DNA from: Branchiostoma floridae
Taxonomy: Eukaryota > Chordata > Leptocardii > Amphioxiformes > Branchiostomatidae
Reading direction: 5' to 3'
Assembly (NCBI RefSeq): GCF_000003815.2
Contig: NC_049991.1
Coordinates: 6,113,372 to 6,177,371 of the forward strand
Length of the DNA stretch: 64,000 bases
Numbering within the stretch: position 1 is the stretch's first letter; each line of letters starts with the position of its first letter. Both the position numbers and the translations under genes were made by a program. Below the pieces are notes generated by a model. The model saw only the letters and a program-made list of their open reading frames with translations, was not told the origin of the DNA and did no database searches. Below, piece after piece: positions 1 through 12,100 of this stretch.

Positions 1-3000
1 CAGCGTGTCCCCGTTGCCCAAGCCGGGAAGAAAGTACGCTCCGGGTACGACATGGTACGTCAGGACGTTAGTCAGAGCCGTCACGTTCTTCAGCAGACCG
101 TCCAGAACTCCTGCCGGCAGCTTGAAGAAAGCCTCGTTGGTGGGCGCGAACACGGTGAAAGGTCCGTCACCTTGAAGACGAGTTTTGAACAAATTTTGCA
201 ACCTTTTTTTCACACACCTAAAGATAATTTCACCAGGTTAGTACATCATAGGACATAGGAGTTTTCTTTTTCAGAAACAGAAACTCGCCTGCTGACGTTT
301 CGTTGTCTGTCAGACAGCTTCCTGGGTCTGTTTCCCGCCGCAAGGAAGATGAACCGGGACGAAAAGGAGGGGGGGGGGGTTACAAGCTCAGCCACGTTTG
401 GGATAGTGTTCTTGCCGCAAAAGCGCCACCTACATTGGCTACATACAGTGGCCAGAAACAGAACTCCAGTTGGAAGCTCTGAGGCAGATTGTCTGACAGA
501 CATCAAAACGTCAGCAGGTGAGAAAAGCTGGTTGTGAAAAAGAAGACCCCTATGTCCTTGTTGTACACATGTCTGCTGAGAGGGAGAGAAAGATGCAACA
601 TGTTATAAGAACCATTGTTTTATGAATTAATTATTCATGTCTGAAACTCTGAATACATATGAGGAATCGAGTGTCCTCGTACAATTAGCATCCATCAGCT
701 TTTACCTCTTCATCCATATGTTTTAAATTGCAAAGGTCACCATAAAAGTCAGACTTGCAGGAGTGACAGGCAGAAGAGTTCGGAGTTGGTAGAAAACGTC
801 GTTTATCAGACAAGACTGGCATTCAAGGTCATAGGGTCAATGGAAGAAGCTACTTTTTTTCTCGGGGAACCCATTGTGCTTTATCTGTCTGCATTTTCCC
901 AATTAAACATGTTTCCTTATGCTTAGTGTTCTTCACAGTAGAATAGATCATCATACGAAAATGAAAAGTGAAATAAAAATACCCGTAAAAGATTAAATGA
1001 AAAACAAACAAAAATATCTTACCTGAAAGAGATGCAACCAGGCCTGCCTTAGAGACTGCTGAACCTAGTGTGGACAGATGGATATTCGAAGCGATTCCTT
1101 TGACGATATCTCCGGTTGGTACAGGCCACATGACTTGGTCTATGACGTGCACGACGCCGTTACTGGCAATGTTATCTGGCCTTATCACAACAGCGCCATC
1201 TGCCGTTATCACCTGAAACGGCAAGCACCATTTGTTTAAATTGTAGTGGTTACTGTACAAGCCCAATTCTACACGCACTAAGCTATTCTCTTCATAAAAC
1301 TAGTAATATGAAAACAAAATGGTACCTAGACAACAAATACCATAATAATATTGTATACAATTGCAAATCAATAACTATTCCTTAATGAAATAGCACGTAA
1401 CGCTAGTTAACCTTTATCCGTGGGGTAACTTCTATCCGTTGTTTTAAAAAACAGCACATTTTGGGATATTAAGGCGACGGACGGTTGTTTCAAATTGTAA
1501 CATTTTCAAAATATAGCAGTTTGAATTCAAATTTCGTCGGACTGATAACCCTAAATACCCTGCTTTTGAAAACAACGTATATAGGTTACCCCGCGGATGA
1601 ACTAGCGTTATACATAAAATCGATCAATTAATCGATCAAATCGTACGTTTTAATACAGCTAGATCTAGATATTGATACACTTAATTTACATCTTTACATC
1701 TGATATGTATATATAAAACAATATGGCACCTAGACTCAACTATTATAATTATTATAATAACTTACATTATATACGATTACAAATAGATAACAATTCCGTA
1801 ATAAATAATGTATAGAAATTGATCAATTGAGGTTTACCAGCTTTTTTTTTCAATACAGCTATATCTAGATATTAAACATTAGGCACTAAACTGTCACGCA
1901 CGACAAATTATAGCTTGTTGAGAAGTTTTCAGAAGGTTCCGGGTCGGAGTTCAAATCTGACCGGAGTTGGCGGAAGGGTGGTGTAATAGGCCGGAAGTGC
2001 GCCGTTGTCTCCCTAACTTTTGCTCCCTATGGCTTGGTGATCGTTATAGCTGAGCATAGATTTGTCGTATTTTCTGAAAAGCCCGTGGGTTGTATTGTTT
2101 TTGTGCGAGGAGTAGTTGGTCGGCCAGCGAAACCATTTTTGTATTAGTCCGCTACAACGGTGATGCGGTTTTTTCGCCTGATGACCCAAATAGCGGCGTT
2201 TTTCATGCGATTTCGAAGAAATGACGTCATCGGAGATTGCAAAAAAGTTATCACATGGAATTTTTTTATTTTCATTTTGCACAAACATGAAGAATTTAGC
2301 TTCTCTACCACGTAGGCCGTTATCCTGGGAAAATTCGTTTTTTCCAAGCAGCTTCGATCAAAAAAGTGTTAAAAAATGATAGTTTTCGGGTCCAAAATTA
2401 AAATTTTACTACATATTCTAATCAAAATAAAGAGGCAACAGACGGTACCAATAGGTTTGTCGGAAAGAGACAGTAAACGGCTTTCCGCCATATTGATTAA
2501 GTTTCGCGTCCTACGTTTACTAGCGGAACTGTAGCCCTTCGGCCTGAGGCTGCCCGCCAACCTCCGAAATCGTAAAAGAAACTCCGGTCCGATACCTTAA
2601 TAGGGCGGCGCTTGTATCTTATATGACGTCATAGATGACGTAATTTCGACGCATTTTAAAGTTTCCATCAGATGTCGTTATATTGTGTAAAAACAAACAC
2701 CGTTTTTCATTTTTCTAGTTAAAAAGTCAGCATATTCATGTACAGGCCCTAGGCGCCCCCCTCCCCCTTTTTCACCCCCCCCCCCCTTAGAACTACCATT
2801 ACGGGCAACTTTAATCGATTCTGGCGGGCAGAAGTTTCCAAAATCATATCTTTCTCTATGTCATTTGATTGGAGCCGACCTCTGTCGTTCACCTATCGCA
2901 TATGTTCGCGATGCCGTGCATCAGTATGACTTAAATGGGCATTAAAGCTGAAATCTTGGTGCTTTAAGCCCTAACTTAAGGAGAAACTGGGTTTACTGAC

Positions 3001-6000
3001 TTTCGGTTCATAGCTCCTTAACGCGGCGATCTTTTTTTCTTTCGGTGGTATGTAGTAATAGCCTATTAAAAGCATTACACATCTTTGCCGCGCTTATTCC
3101 AACTGCCCGCTTCTAGCGCCGACAATAAGATCCAGTTTGTGCTTTGCACTGTGTAAGAATGCATTCTTGCACACATTTGGGGCGCATTGTGCTTCTTAAG
3201 GGGCCGTTCACGGCGAAGTAGTTAAGAGTTTGGTGTCGGACGCGTTTGATTCTGAAAGTGTGAGATCTGGTCTACTGCTCCATGTCAAAATCTGGCACAT
3301 TCTTCATTTTACTTACAAGCGACGAACTTAAAACGCGACCCCCTGCTGTTTTCCTTGAGCAACCTCTGACGTCACTCTGTGACGTCAGCGATGCCAACTT
3401 TTAAAGACGGTTTTCTACCGATGTGTAGCACCGAAACGACGGAGAGTGCACATACTTTCCCGGACAAGTTTATGGGCAAACTTTGCACCCCATTTTATCC
3501 GTTTTCAGAAAAGCGATGTCAGAAAAAAGCATGTTTTTTAATGTTTCTGTATTATAACGTAGTTTCAATATGCATCTAGGCTTGATAGCCTCAAAATACA
3601 GTGTTTTTGACCTGACTTTAAACCGCTCCTGTGGGAAAAGTAACCATCGGAGACAAACCAAATTTGGATATATGGTAGATATGAACTTTTTAAGTAATGA
3701 AAATACATATTGAGAAAAAATGTCCCTCTTAAGGTTCCGGGTCGGAGTTCAAATCTGACCGGAGTTGGCGGAAGGGTGGTGTAATAGGCCGGAAGTGCGC
3801 CGTTGTCTCCCTAACTTTTGCTCCCTATGGCTTGGTGATCGTTATAGCTGAGCATAGATTTGTCGTATTTTCTGAAAAGCCCGTGGGTTGTATTGTTTTT
3901 GTGCGAGGAGTAGTTGGTCGGCCAGCGAAACCATTTTTGTATTAGTCCGCTACAACGGTGATGCGGTTTTTTCGCCTGATGACCCAAATAGCGGCGTTTT
4001 TCATGCGATTTCGAAGAAATGACGTCATCGGAGATTGCAAAAAAGTTATCACATGGAATTTTTTTATTTTCATTTTGCACAAACATGAAGAATTTAGCTT
4101 CTCTACCACGTAGGCCGTTATCCTGGGAAAATTCGTTTTTTCCAAGCAGCTTCGATCAAAAAAGTGTTAAAAAATGATAGTTTTCGGGTCCAAAATTAAA
4201 ATTTTACTACATATTCTAATCAAAATAAAGAGGCAACAGACGGTACCAATAGGTTTGTCGGAAAGAGACAGTAAACGGCTTTCCGCCATATTGATTAAGT
4301 TTCGCGTCCTACGTTTACTAGCGGAACTGTAGCCCTTCGGCCTGAGGCTGCCCGCCAACCTCCGAAATCGTAAAAGAAACTCCGGTCCGATACCAGAAGT
4401 CATCCGCCATCTTTCTAAATGTAGTCACGTGACCTGAATGTCAAAGGTCAAATAGGTCACGTGACACGATAGTTAAATGATATGTAGAGGACTCACTGAT
4501 GGCTTGCTTGTGTTGTAAATGTTGATTCGGATGTTTAGTCCAATCAGCGTTGGAATCAGCTGGTTGTTTTTGAGCCCATCTGACATGACCTTGCTAGAAG
4601 CCACGTGGAACTCCAAAAGCTAAGCAAAATATTAAAAGAATCAAGGTCAATGTCTTACAATTTGTGTTTTTTTACAACGATGATAAGACTTAAGTTGAAG
4701 CCAAGGCAAGGCTAATGGGCCTCACGTTAGTCACGTATCACAGTTTTTATGAAAAAGTCTTGGTTAAACTTTGCTCAGTGCAAGTAACATATATCCAAAA
4801 CTCAGGTAAATAGTAATTCTATATGTCGTAGTCATAAGCTATTATAGTAACTTGCATATCTCCGAGCTTAGATCCGTTTATGAACATAAGACATGCAGTT
4901 GAAAATATTCAAATACAATTATTGAATCTTTTCGGCAGGATAAAAACGGAAGCTTCTTGTGGCATCCAGAAGTCCCTTCTTCAGCGTCACTAGGACTCAC
5001 TTCTGGGCTTAGAGATTTTTTTTTATTCCTAGTTAAATAATCATCAGCATATGAGAGTGATATAAACATGGGTTGACAGTCATCGGCATTATCATCATAT
5101 AGATGTAGCAATTTTATATGTATAAACTGTATGAGATTCGGAGGTTTTTTGTCCTTCATACTTTCAACCACTTGTCAAGCCCTCTTGTAGTACGCTTGAC
5201 TTCCATGTTGGTTTTATGTCTCACTAGTGGTGAATATAGAGAAATAATGACTGGTGGTTATTATGTCAAAATGGATCCTCGATTCTGATTGGTCAATGTC
5301 CTTTGGATACGTGTGTAACATACCTGTGTTGAGTGTATAATGTCCCTATTTTGATTGTATAATGTACCTGTGTTAGGAGAAGATTGTCGGATTCAAGCTT
5401 GGCCAGTAGGTCCTCTGGAAGGGCGGCGAAGGCATCGTCTGTTGGTGCGAACACTGTGAAGGGACCTTCAAAGGAACGAAATGTTGCAATCCAGCTAAGA
5501 GATGAACACCAAGGAACATATTGACTATGTCAAACGAAATGATATTGCGATATGTATGATGTTGATGATCGGTAATAAGTGTTGCATTAGATTGATGTGG
5601 GTTGTGCATGGGTCGCGGTATAACTTGTCACAAACACACATGCATTAAGGCACAAAGAAACACACGCACTCGCACCCGACAACATACAGGCACACACACA
5701 CACACACAAACATACACACATACACATACACATTTTATACTCATTCTAAACATTTTATGCATTACTATTACACAAAGATACACACACACACTCGTACACA
5801 GACATGCACACACAAACACACATAGTCAAGTAAATACACACTGGATTTCTCTCTCTCTCTTTGACACATACAAAACACACACACAAGTATACACACCCTC
5901 TCAGAATCACACACACAAACACTCACCACTATGGTATTCTCTTTATGCAAAGATAAATTGACTGCCTTACCCTTTCCCTCTAGCCTGGAATCAATTTTCG

Positions 6001-6121
6001 CCTTCTGTACCAGCTCTAGTAGCTTGCTCTCGGTTCCAAGCGTTTTTAACACGTCCACTACAGTATTGTCTTGTGCACTCACCACACAGGCAATAAACAA
6101 CACAACCATTACAAACTTCAT
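1..6121 (-). CDS. Two-FAS1-domain secreted protein, copy 2 (3' end outside window)
   Basis: Fasciclin-family protein, expected to be a secreted adhesion or matrix protein. Exons read on the minus strand: 6121-5971 (start ATG, signal peptide), 5465-5368, 4619-4497, 1212-1023, and 170-1 (incomplete). All junctions are GT-AG and in frame. The first four exons match copy 1 exactly in length (151, 98, 123, 190 bp). The signal peptide begins [16 protein letters not shown] and is followed by [17 protein letters not shown]1 H1 motifs are [13 protein letters not shown] (exon 2) and [13 protein letters not shown] (exon 5). The H2-like motif [13 protein letters not shown] lies in exon 4. The frame is open throughout, so the gene looks functional as far as visible. 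The last part of exon 5 and the final exon lie left of base 1. Intron 3 carries a large direct-repeat element (1936-4393). The family is secure. The exact biological role is not known from sequence. Confidence 0.88.
1936..4393. mobile_element. LTR-like non-autonomous element with 660-bp terminal direct repeats
   Basis: Bases 1936-2595 and 3734-4393 match as direct repeats at a constant offset of 1798, with no difference noticed by eye. They flank about 1.14 kb of unique DNA. CAGAAG occurs immediately outside both ends (1930-1935 and 4394-4399), as expected for a 6-bp target-site duplication. The repeats begin GTTCCGG and end CGATAC, and their ends are imperfect inverted repeats of each other, unlike the usual TG...CA of LTRs. 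The interior has no long reading frame, no clear primer-binding site and no reverse transcriptase. The short ORFs repeated in both copies are not genes. The element sits in intron 3 of the FAS1 copy 2 gene. A TRIM/LARD-type retroelement is the simplest reading. A composite of two DNA elements is the alternative. Confidence 0.7.
5628..5930. repeat. CA-rich microsatellite tract
   Basis: Imperfect (CA)n and CACACAxx runs lie in intron 1 of the second FAS1 gene. Open frames across it on both strands are low-complexity artefacts. Confidence 0.9.
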
Positions 6122-6319
6122 ATTTCCAATCTATACAAAGCTGACTAGTTCTTAAAACATAGGTCGAACAGGTATGAGTGGTTTTATTGCTGATATCGTT
6201 GTAAGTATTGGTACTTTGACCGGGGATGCAAATATAAACTTTGGCTACAAATTAAGTGATCTTTGATCTGGTTTTTTTTGGGGTAACTTGGCTCAATCTT
6301 AGGTCACATCTAGTAAAGC

Positions 6320-7430
6320 TAAAGGGTGGCAGATCTAATAAAATAGATGGCAAAAAATTATTGGCTAAATATCAAAGGTATCTACATTTTCAAAATAGAC
6401 ACCATAAACTTTGTAACAAGAACTGAAGCGGCAAAACATGCATATATGGTATCACAGCATACAAGTCTGTCATTTCTGGCAAACGTGACCATACGTTGAT
6501 GGTTAAGATTTTGCTTGATTTATTATGAAGCACACACGTACATCCACTCTTTTTGAAAGATTTCTGCCCCTTTCTAATATGATACTTGAATTCTGTCTGG
6601 CTACAAAGGAAAAGCATGCCACGTGCGCGGAAGGTCAAAGGTCACCAAAATAGGCCATTTAGTGACCTATTTAGTGACTTTTGCCCTACCGCACAGGTGG
6701 CCCACTAAATAGTTCATTTGGCAACACGTTAATATTAGTCACGTTGAAAATTTCTTAGATCACGAGTTTTCAATGTGTGCCTATCACAAAAACGATGTAA
6801 TTGGTACTTTGATTGTATACATGCCAGTAGATGGCTCAGGGCGCAACACACCAGGTTTGTACTGAACTGAGTACAAGCTGCAAATCAGGATAAATGGATT
6901 TATTTGATCCACTCACGCCGGAAGGACACCTACTATTTCCATAAGTGTGGTGGGTTCTTTTACGTGTTCGGGATGTGGCTCTCCTCAAACACGGGACCTC
7001 CATTTAACGTCCTATCCAAGGAACGACCCTAACCGAAGCCAGGTACTCGTTTTAACCTGGGTGAAGTGAGGAAATTGTATTTCCCAAGACCAATACGCCA
7101 ATACCAGGGGCCTTCAACTCACTACCTTACTTAACAGTTTACGGTGCACCACATCAGTCTTACGTTAGAATATCAGCAGTACGTTTCTGAAAGATCTGCT
7201 TTAAGCCAATTGCAAAGTTCGGCTAGTCTGAAACAAAAACAAAATTACTTGCTATAAAAGATCACTATTTATTAGTCACTTTAGTTTCGTACGCTCACAA
7301 CACTGTTTCACAGGTCAAAATGTTCATATAGACTAAGGGGAGTGGCAGTAAAGCATCATTAAAATCATCGATATATGAAAATGAAGTCTTTAACTGGCTT
7401 GAAATCTAGGAAAAAAACAAACAGCTGTCT
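6320..7430. repeat. Stacked repeats between start codon and promoter block of FAS1 copy 2
   Basis: Bases 6340-6440 resemble the interior of the GGCCACA-ended elements at 10032 and 62108 (shared AGACACCATAAAC and TAACAAGA). About 6625-7400 is homologous to 13320-14015: shared CATTTGGCAACACGTT, AGATCACGAGT, CCAGGTTTGTACTG and AGTGGCAGTAAA in the same order. It includes a SINE body at about 6897-7150 (minus orientation). A perfect AGGTCAAAGGTCA lies at 6632-6644. Confidence 0.7.
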
Positions 7431-7439
7431 TGGAATTCG

Positions 7440-7640
7440 AAGGGAGTCTTTATTTATAATTGCTGAGTACCTACATTAACGGCAAGAAATCTTATTGGTT
7501 GAAAGATCATTTGTTTGCTGATGTGATTATCCTAGTTAGAGAACTTAAGCCAATATTAGGTTTCTTAAATAACCTTTGACCTTATTCCTGATGGTCATAT
7601 GGTCACATGAAAAACTCGTGCTTCTTTGATAATATTAGGT
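7440..7640 (-). promoter_or_regulatory. Promoter block of FAS1 copy 2, homologous to that of copy 1
   Basis: On the minus strand this block has TATAAATA (plus 7451-7458), a CCAAT box (ATTGG on plus, 7494-7498), a near-perfect DR1 (7570-7582, one mismatch) and GGTCATATG nearby, in the same order as the block at 15265-15500 upstream of copy 1. It lies about 1.33 kb upstream of the ATG at 6121, instead of 84 bp as in copy 1. Use as a promoter is inferred. Confidence 0.6.
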
Positions 7641-7969
7641 AACTATTTTTTTTTGGGGGGGGGGGGGCATAAACTTTGGCCGACCCCTTGTGTTCATATA
7701 AAACACGTGTTTCTTTTTTTGTGTATAATGGGTTAAGTACCGTTATTAACTTGATTGTGTGTTTTTCTGTTTGCGTGTATGTTTCTGCAGTGCATGTACA
7801 CGTGAGCTTATGTGTTGTACATGGTGTGTGTGAGAACTTTTTTCTAACGGAAACAAGGGTTTATGACAATCCTTTTCTGTCACAAGATATGCAATTCTGA
7901 AGAGACGTTGTAGTATTGTTTTTTTAAATGTTGTTACCATACGTTACACAATGTACGATCTGTGAGCAA

Positions 7970-8090
7970 TAAAGTTCATGTATTCATTTGTTTCATTCAT
8001 TCGCTAGTTCCAGCCACCCATTCATTCATTGATTCATTTGTTCGTCTATTCATTCTTTCAATCATTCATGCATTTGTTTATTCACAAAAG
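7970..8090. repeat. ATTC-type simple repeat
   Basis: Degenerate TTCATTCATT runs lie between the two FAS1 genes, just downstream of the copy 1 polyadenylation signal in transcript sense. Confidence 0.7.
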
Positions 8091-8159
8091 AAAAGGTACG
8101 AAATACATTTTTCGAAGCAAGAAATAACCACACAAATCAATCAGTCTCATTTTTAAAAG

Positions 8160-8165
8160 TTTATT
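8160..8165 (-). terminator. Polyadenylation signal AATAAA of FAS1 copy 1
   Basis: TTTATT on plus reads AATAAA on minus, 88 bp after the stop codon at 8253-8255. This is a normal distance for a short 3' UTR. Confidence 0.65.
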
Positions 8166-8252
8166 GAAGTACAAAAAGGAAGTAGGCGTATACTGACCAA
8201 ATGAATTCACAATAATATAGCAGCGGTAAAATCTTAACACTTGAGTTTACTT

Positions 8253-9113
8253 TTAGTTGTACATTAACTCATAGTGCATGGATGGGGGGATGAGGACGGT
8301 GTCAATGACCTGGATCACACCGTTGGTTCCAGAGACCTGGGCTGCGATAGTGGCGTCATTCACCATGGTACCTGAACAAAGAGTAAGAATAAACAAACAA
8401 AATGAAACATTAAAAAAAAGGACACGTAATGAAATAGTAAAGAAATAAATAAATTATACACAAACACATAAGACATTTAGGTAATTAGGTACACCGAAAT
8501 CAGTTACTCAAGCATGCGCAACTGGATATGATTTTGGAAACGGTCAGACGTTTCCGACAGGCTAGGCATCCGACGTCTTTGGTCAGCGATACTGACCGTT
8601 TTCAAAACCATATCCAGTTGTTTGAGTAATAATTGCTTTTTGACACAATAAAGCAATACATACATTAAGTTAAAAGCAGTCTAATGCAAGTCCGAATAAA
8701 AAGATTAGAAAAAACATGTAGTTGAAACAATATAATGGAGGAACAAACTGTTACCAAATGGATTGAAGCAGAAAAAAGAACATTGAGAGGCACCATAGAA
8801 TGATATAAGCACATACTATGAGCGAAAAAGACTTTAAGCATTCAATCATTAAGAAACTCATGTCTTTTTAAAGTTTAAAGTCCTTGTGAATTAAGAAATG
8901 TTAGATTGATAAAGGTTATTGTCGGGCATTTTCTTGGAAACCTAACTCACCGTCACTCGACATCTTGATAGTCACGTCCATGCCCTGAACGGTCTTCAGC
9001 ATGTCTCCGTTGCGGAGCCCGGCCTGGTAGTAAGCGCCGGGGAGAACATGGTACGTCAGGACGTTAGTCAGAGCCGTCACGTTCTTCAGCAGACCGTCCA
9101 GAACTCCTGCCGG

Positions 9114-9146
<33 letters not shown>

Positions 9147-12100
9147 CACGGTGAAAGGCCCTTCACCTACATGACAAAAGTTAATTGTATTGTTTCAACG
9201 TGACTTACGATTGAAGGAGCTGAGTCAGCTGATGATTTTAAGATGGCCGACCCCTGACGTCAGAAGGCAACATGGTGGTGCAGTTTCAGAAACATTTGCA
9301 GCAAGCTAATCAACTGATGTTAAAAAGGGGTCAGCTCCAAGATGGCCGAACCCTGACGTCACAAATCAAGATGGCGGAGCCCATCAAACGAAGCATAAAG
9401 CAGTCCTACGCACGACCTAAAATAATGATACAAGGCCTATGCAAAAGATGCCAAAAGATGGCATAGCGTAGGAAATATTTTAAAGGGGGAAGCTGATATG
9501 ACATCAATTCACAAATGAGGAATATGTATTGATGAATTGCAAGCATTGTGGACCAGTTATGTTGACCTAGTACCTTACAACTAGATTGAAATAATCCTTG
9601 AAAGTAAAACTGTAGATTAACACTTTAAAATGGCTACAGCCATCATCCACCACTCCTTCGGAGAACAACATGGCGGCACCCATGGACACGAGTGAAACAA
9701 ATACAGTTTTTTTTTTAATCTTACCTGACAGAGTCGCGACGAGACCCGCCTTGGAGACGGCTGTGACCAAGGTGGAGAAGTCTTTGTTGCCGACGGCGAT
9801 GTCCACGACTGTTCCCATTGGTAGGGGGAACATCACCTGACTGATGACGTGCACGACGCCATTTCTAGCAGTGTTGTCCGGCTTTGTCACAGGAGCGCCC
9901 TCTGCCGTAATGACCTGGAATCACAGAGGGTATCAGTCTCTTGTTACGTGTCATTTTTACGTATCTAAATTATTTTGCACCCTTTTCATATCGAATCGCG
10001 AAAAGTTTCAACTTTTTTCCCAACATTTACTAAGGCCACATCAAGTACATTTTATGGATGACATCCTCTGTAGACTGCAAAAATAGTGAGAGGCCGAAAA
10101 AAAATGGCTACAAAAAAACAAGATGGCTACATTTTCATAATAGACACCATAAACGTTGTAACAAGAATTAGAGAGACAAAATAAACATAGTACAGTCAAC
10201 AAGGCATTCATTCCTGTATTTAAGAAATGCACTGTACTGATAGTAAAAGTGACACTAGTGTGGAAGATAATGGTATCACTTAAAAAGTAAGCAAATACAC
10301 TCATGACTTCCATATTGCTGGTACTTTACAATTATCCAACAAGTTTCACTTCTACAACTTCAGTCATGGCTACCGCGGTAGTGTCACTTCTACAAGTACA
10401 ATCATTAGGCTTAAAACATATTTGCTCATTTTGGTAATTTTCCGTCATGTTGACCATCTCCAATAATAAAGAAGAAAAAAATCCCGTTTTTTTTTCTGAA
10501 ACCAAGCGAAAAGTAATGAGCGTGTGGATGTCATTCAGAAAACTTACTTGCTGTGGCCTAAAGCATGTGTTATGAAATAAAAAGTTTTCATATCAGCTCT
10601 GTGATGAACTCAGGACATTTATAGATCTTAAAACGCTGGTTTTAAGGAATGATACAGCATCTATAATATCAACTTACAGTTGGTTCGCTGGCATCGTAGA
10701 TATTGATCCTGATCTTAGGTCCTGACAGAGACGGAACCAGGAGGTTGTTTTTCAGGTCCGTAGACAAGGCCTCACCAGGGGCTACGTGGAACTCCAAAAC
10801 CTAAGACAGATAAAGATAATTAACATTTTAATAACAGAAGAAAAACAATGAAGAATAATTAACAGTGGCGTCACTATGGCATGATGGTAAGGTTTTGGTC
10901 CAGAACCTAAAGGTACTGGGTTCAAGCCCGTCGACATTCACCGATGTTCTTTCCTTGAAATATAGAAAACCACATACGACGAATTTCCTCGGTTCATTCA
11001 TTGAAAATACCTTGCTTTGGCTAGGGACGTTAACGTTTCTAGGATGGGGTGATCCATTGTCAGGATAGGGCCTTAAATGGAAGTCCTCTACTTAAAAATA
11101 GATTCAATTCGAGCACGTTAACGTTGAAGCACCCATATCAACTAGATCGGAATGTTTTCTTATCAACTCCGAAAAAGGACCTCTACTCTTTTATATAACT
11201 GTGGTGTGGCTCCCTTCTCAAATACGAGATCACCATGTAGCGTCCCTTAAGCTACGGGCACACCCCGCCGTACGTGCAAATACGTGCTGTCTACGTATAC
11301 GTGCCAAAACGTGGGCAATATTTTTGGATTCCATAAGTGGTAAGTAGCGCCTCTGTACGAACTCGTAGGGAATCCCACGGATTTTGGAGCACGCAAACAC
11401 GCCGTAGAACTTTACGTGCAGGCAAAAACTTCGTGAGCCATCGATATCTGGCTGCGGATTCACCCCCCGTACGTGCCAGTACGTGCGACGCGCCCGCTCT
11501 GTACAGCCTGAACGTTTTCAGAAATACGTGGCGAACGTGGCCTCCCGAGAAAACAGCGTACGGACAAATTGCACGTACGGCGGGTTGTGCCCTTGGCTTT
11601 AACGAAGCTAAGTAGTCATTTTCACCAATGTTGAGTAAGGAAAACCGTGTAAAAGTGCTTATCAAGCATCCATACATGTCAAGGGATACGAACCCAAGAC
11701 CGCATGAGTTTGGGCCAAACATCTTCAAACTTACTATCTACCCACGCGTCTGAAATGGCATGCCAACGACCTGACACCAAGTTTTGAACTTCTATAACCT
11801 CTGCGTTGGCGTTACTTTTTTTGTCTTTTTTTCTGGGTCAATTCTCTTCAGGCTATATGTATCTAGTACAGACGTACATCCTGATTTGGCTCATTAAAAG
11901 GCGGTTTTCTGGTTACTCCTGAAAACTTGATAACACCCTCGTAGCCTATTAGACATGGAAAAGGTCGACAGGTGAAGCGTCCCATATTCATGAACATACT
12001 GTAGAAGGAAAAATGTTCGCGGTGGTCTTATTATTTCCGCGAACTGAAAAAAAAGCAGCAAGAATTTTTAATCTGTCTTTTGCTTGTCTACCTCTTTGTT

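Noticed and set aside
2013-4145. Pairs of identical short ORFs (91 and 67 codons) repeated 1798 bp apart
   Set aside because: They lie wholly inside the 660-bp direct repeats and have no family signature. Identity reflects the repeat and not conserved coding.
5602-6121. ORFs across the CA-rich tract on both strands
   Set aside because: Low-complexity translation of a microsatellite. The only real coding part is the FAS1 exon at 5971-6121.
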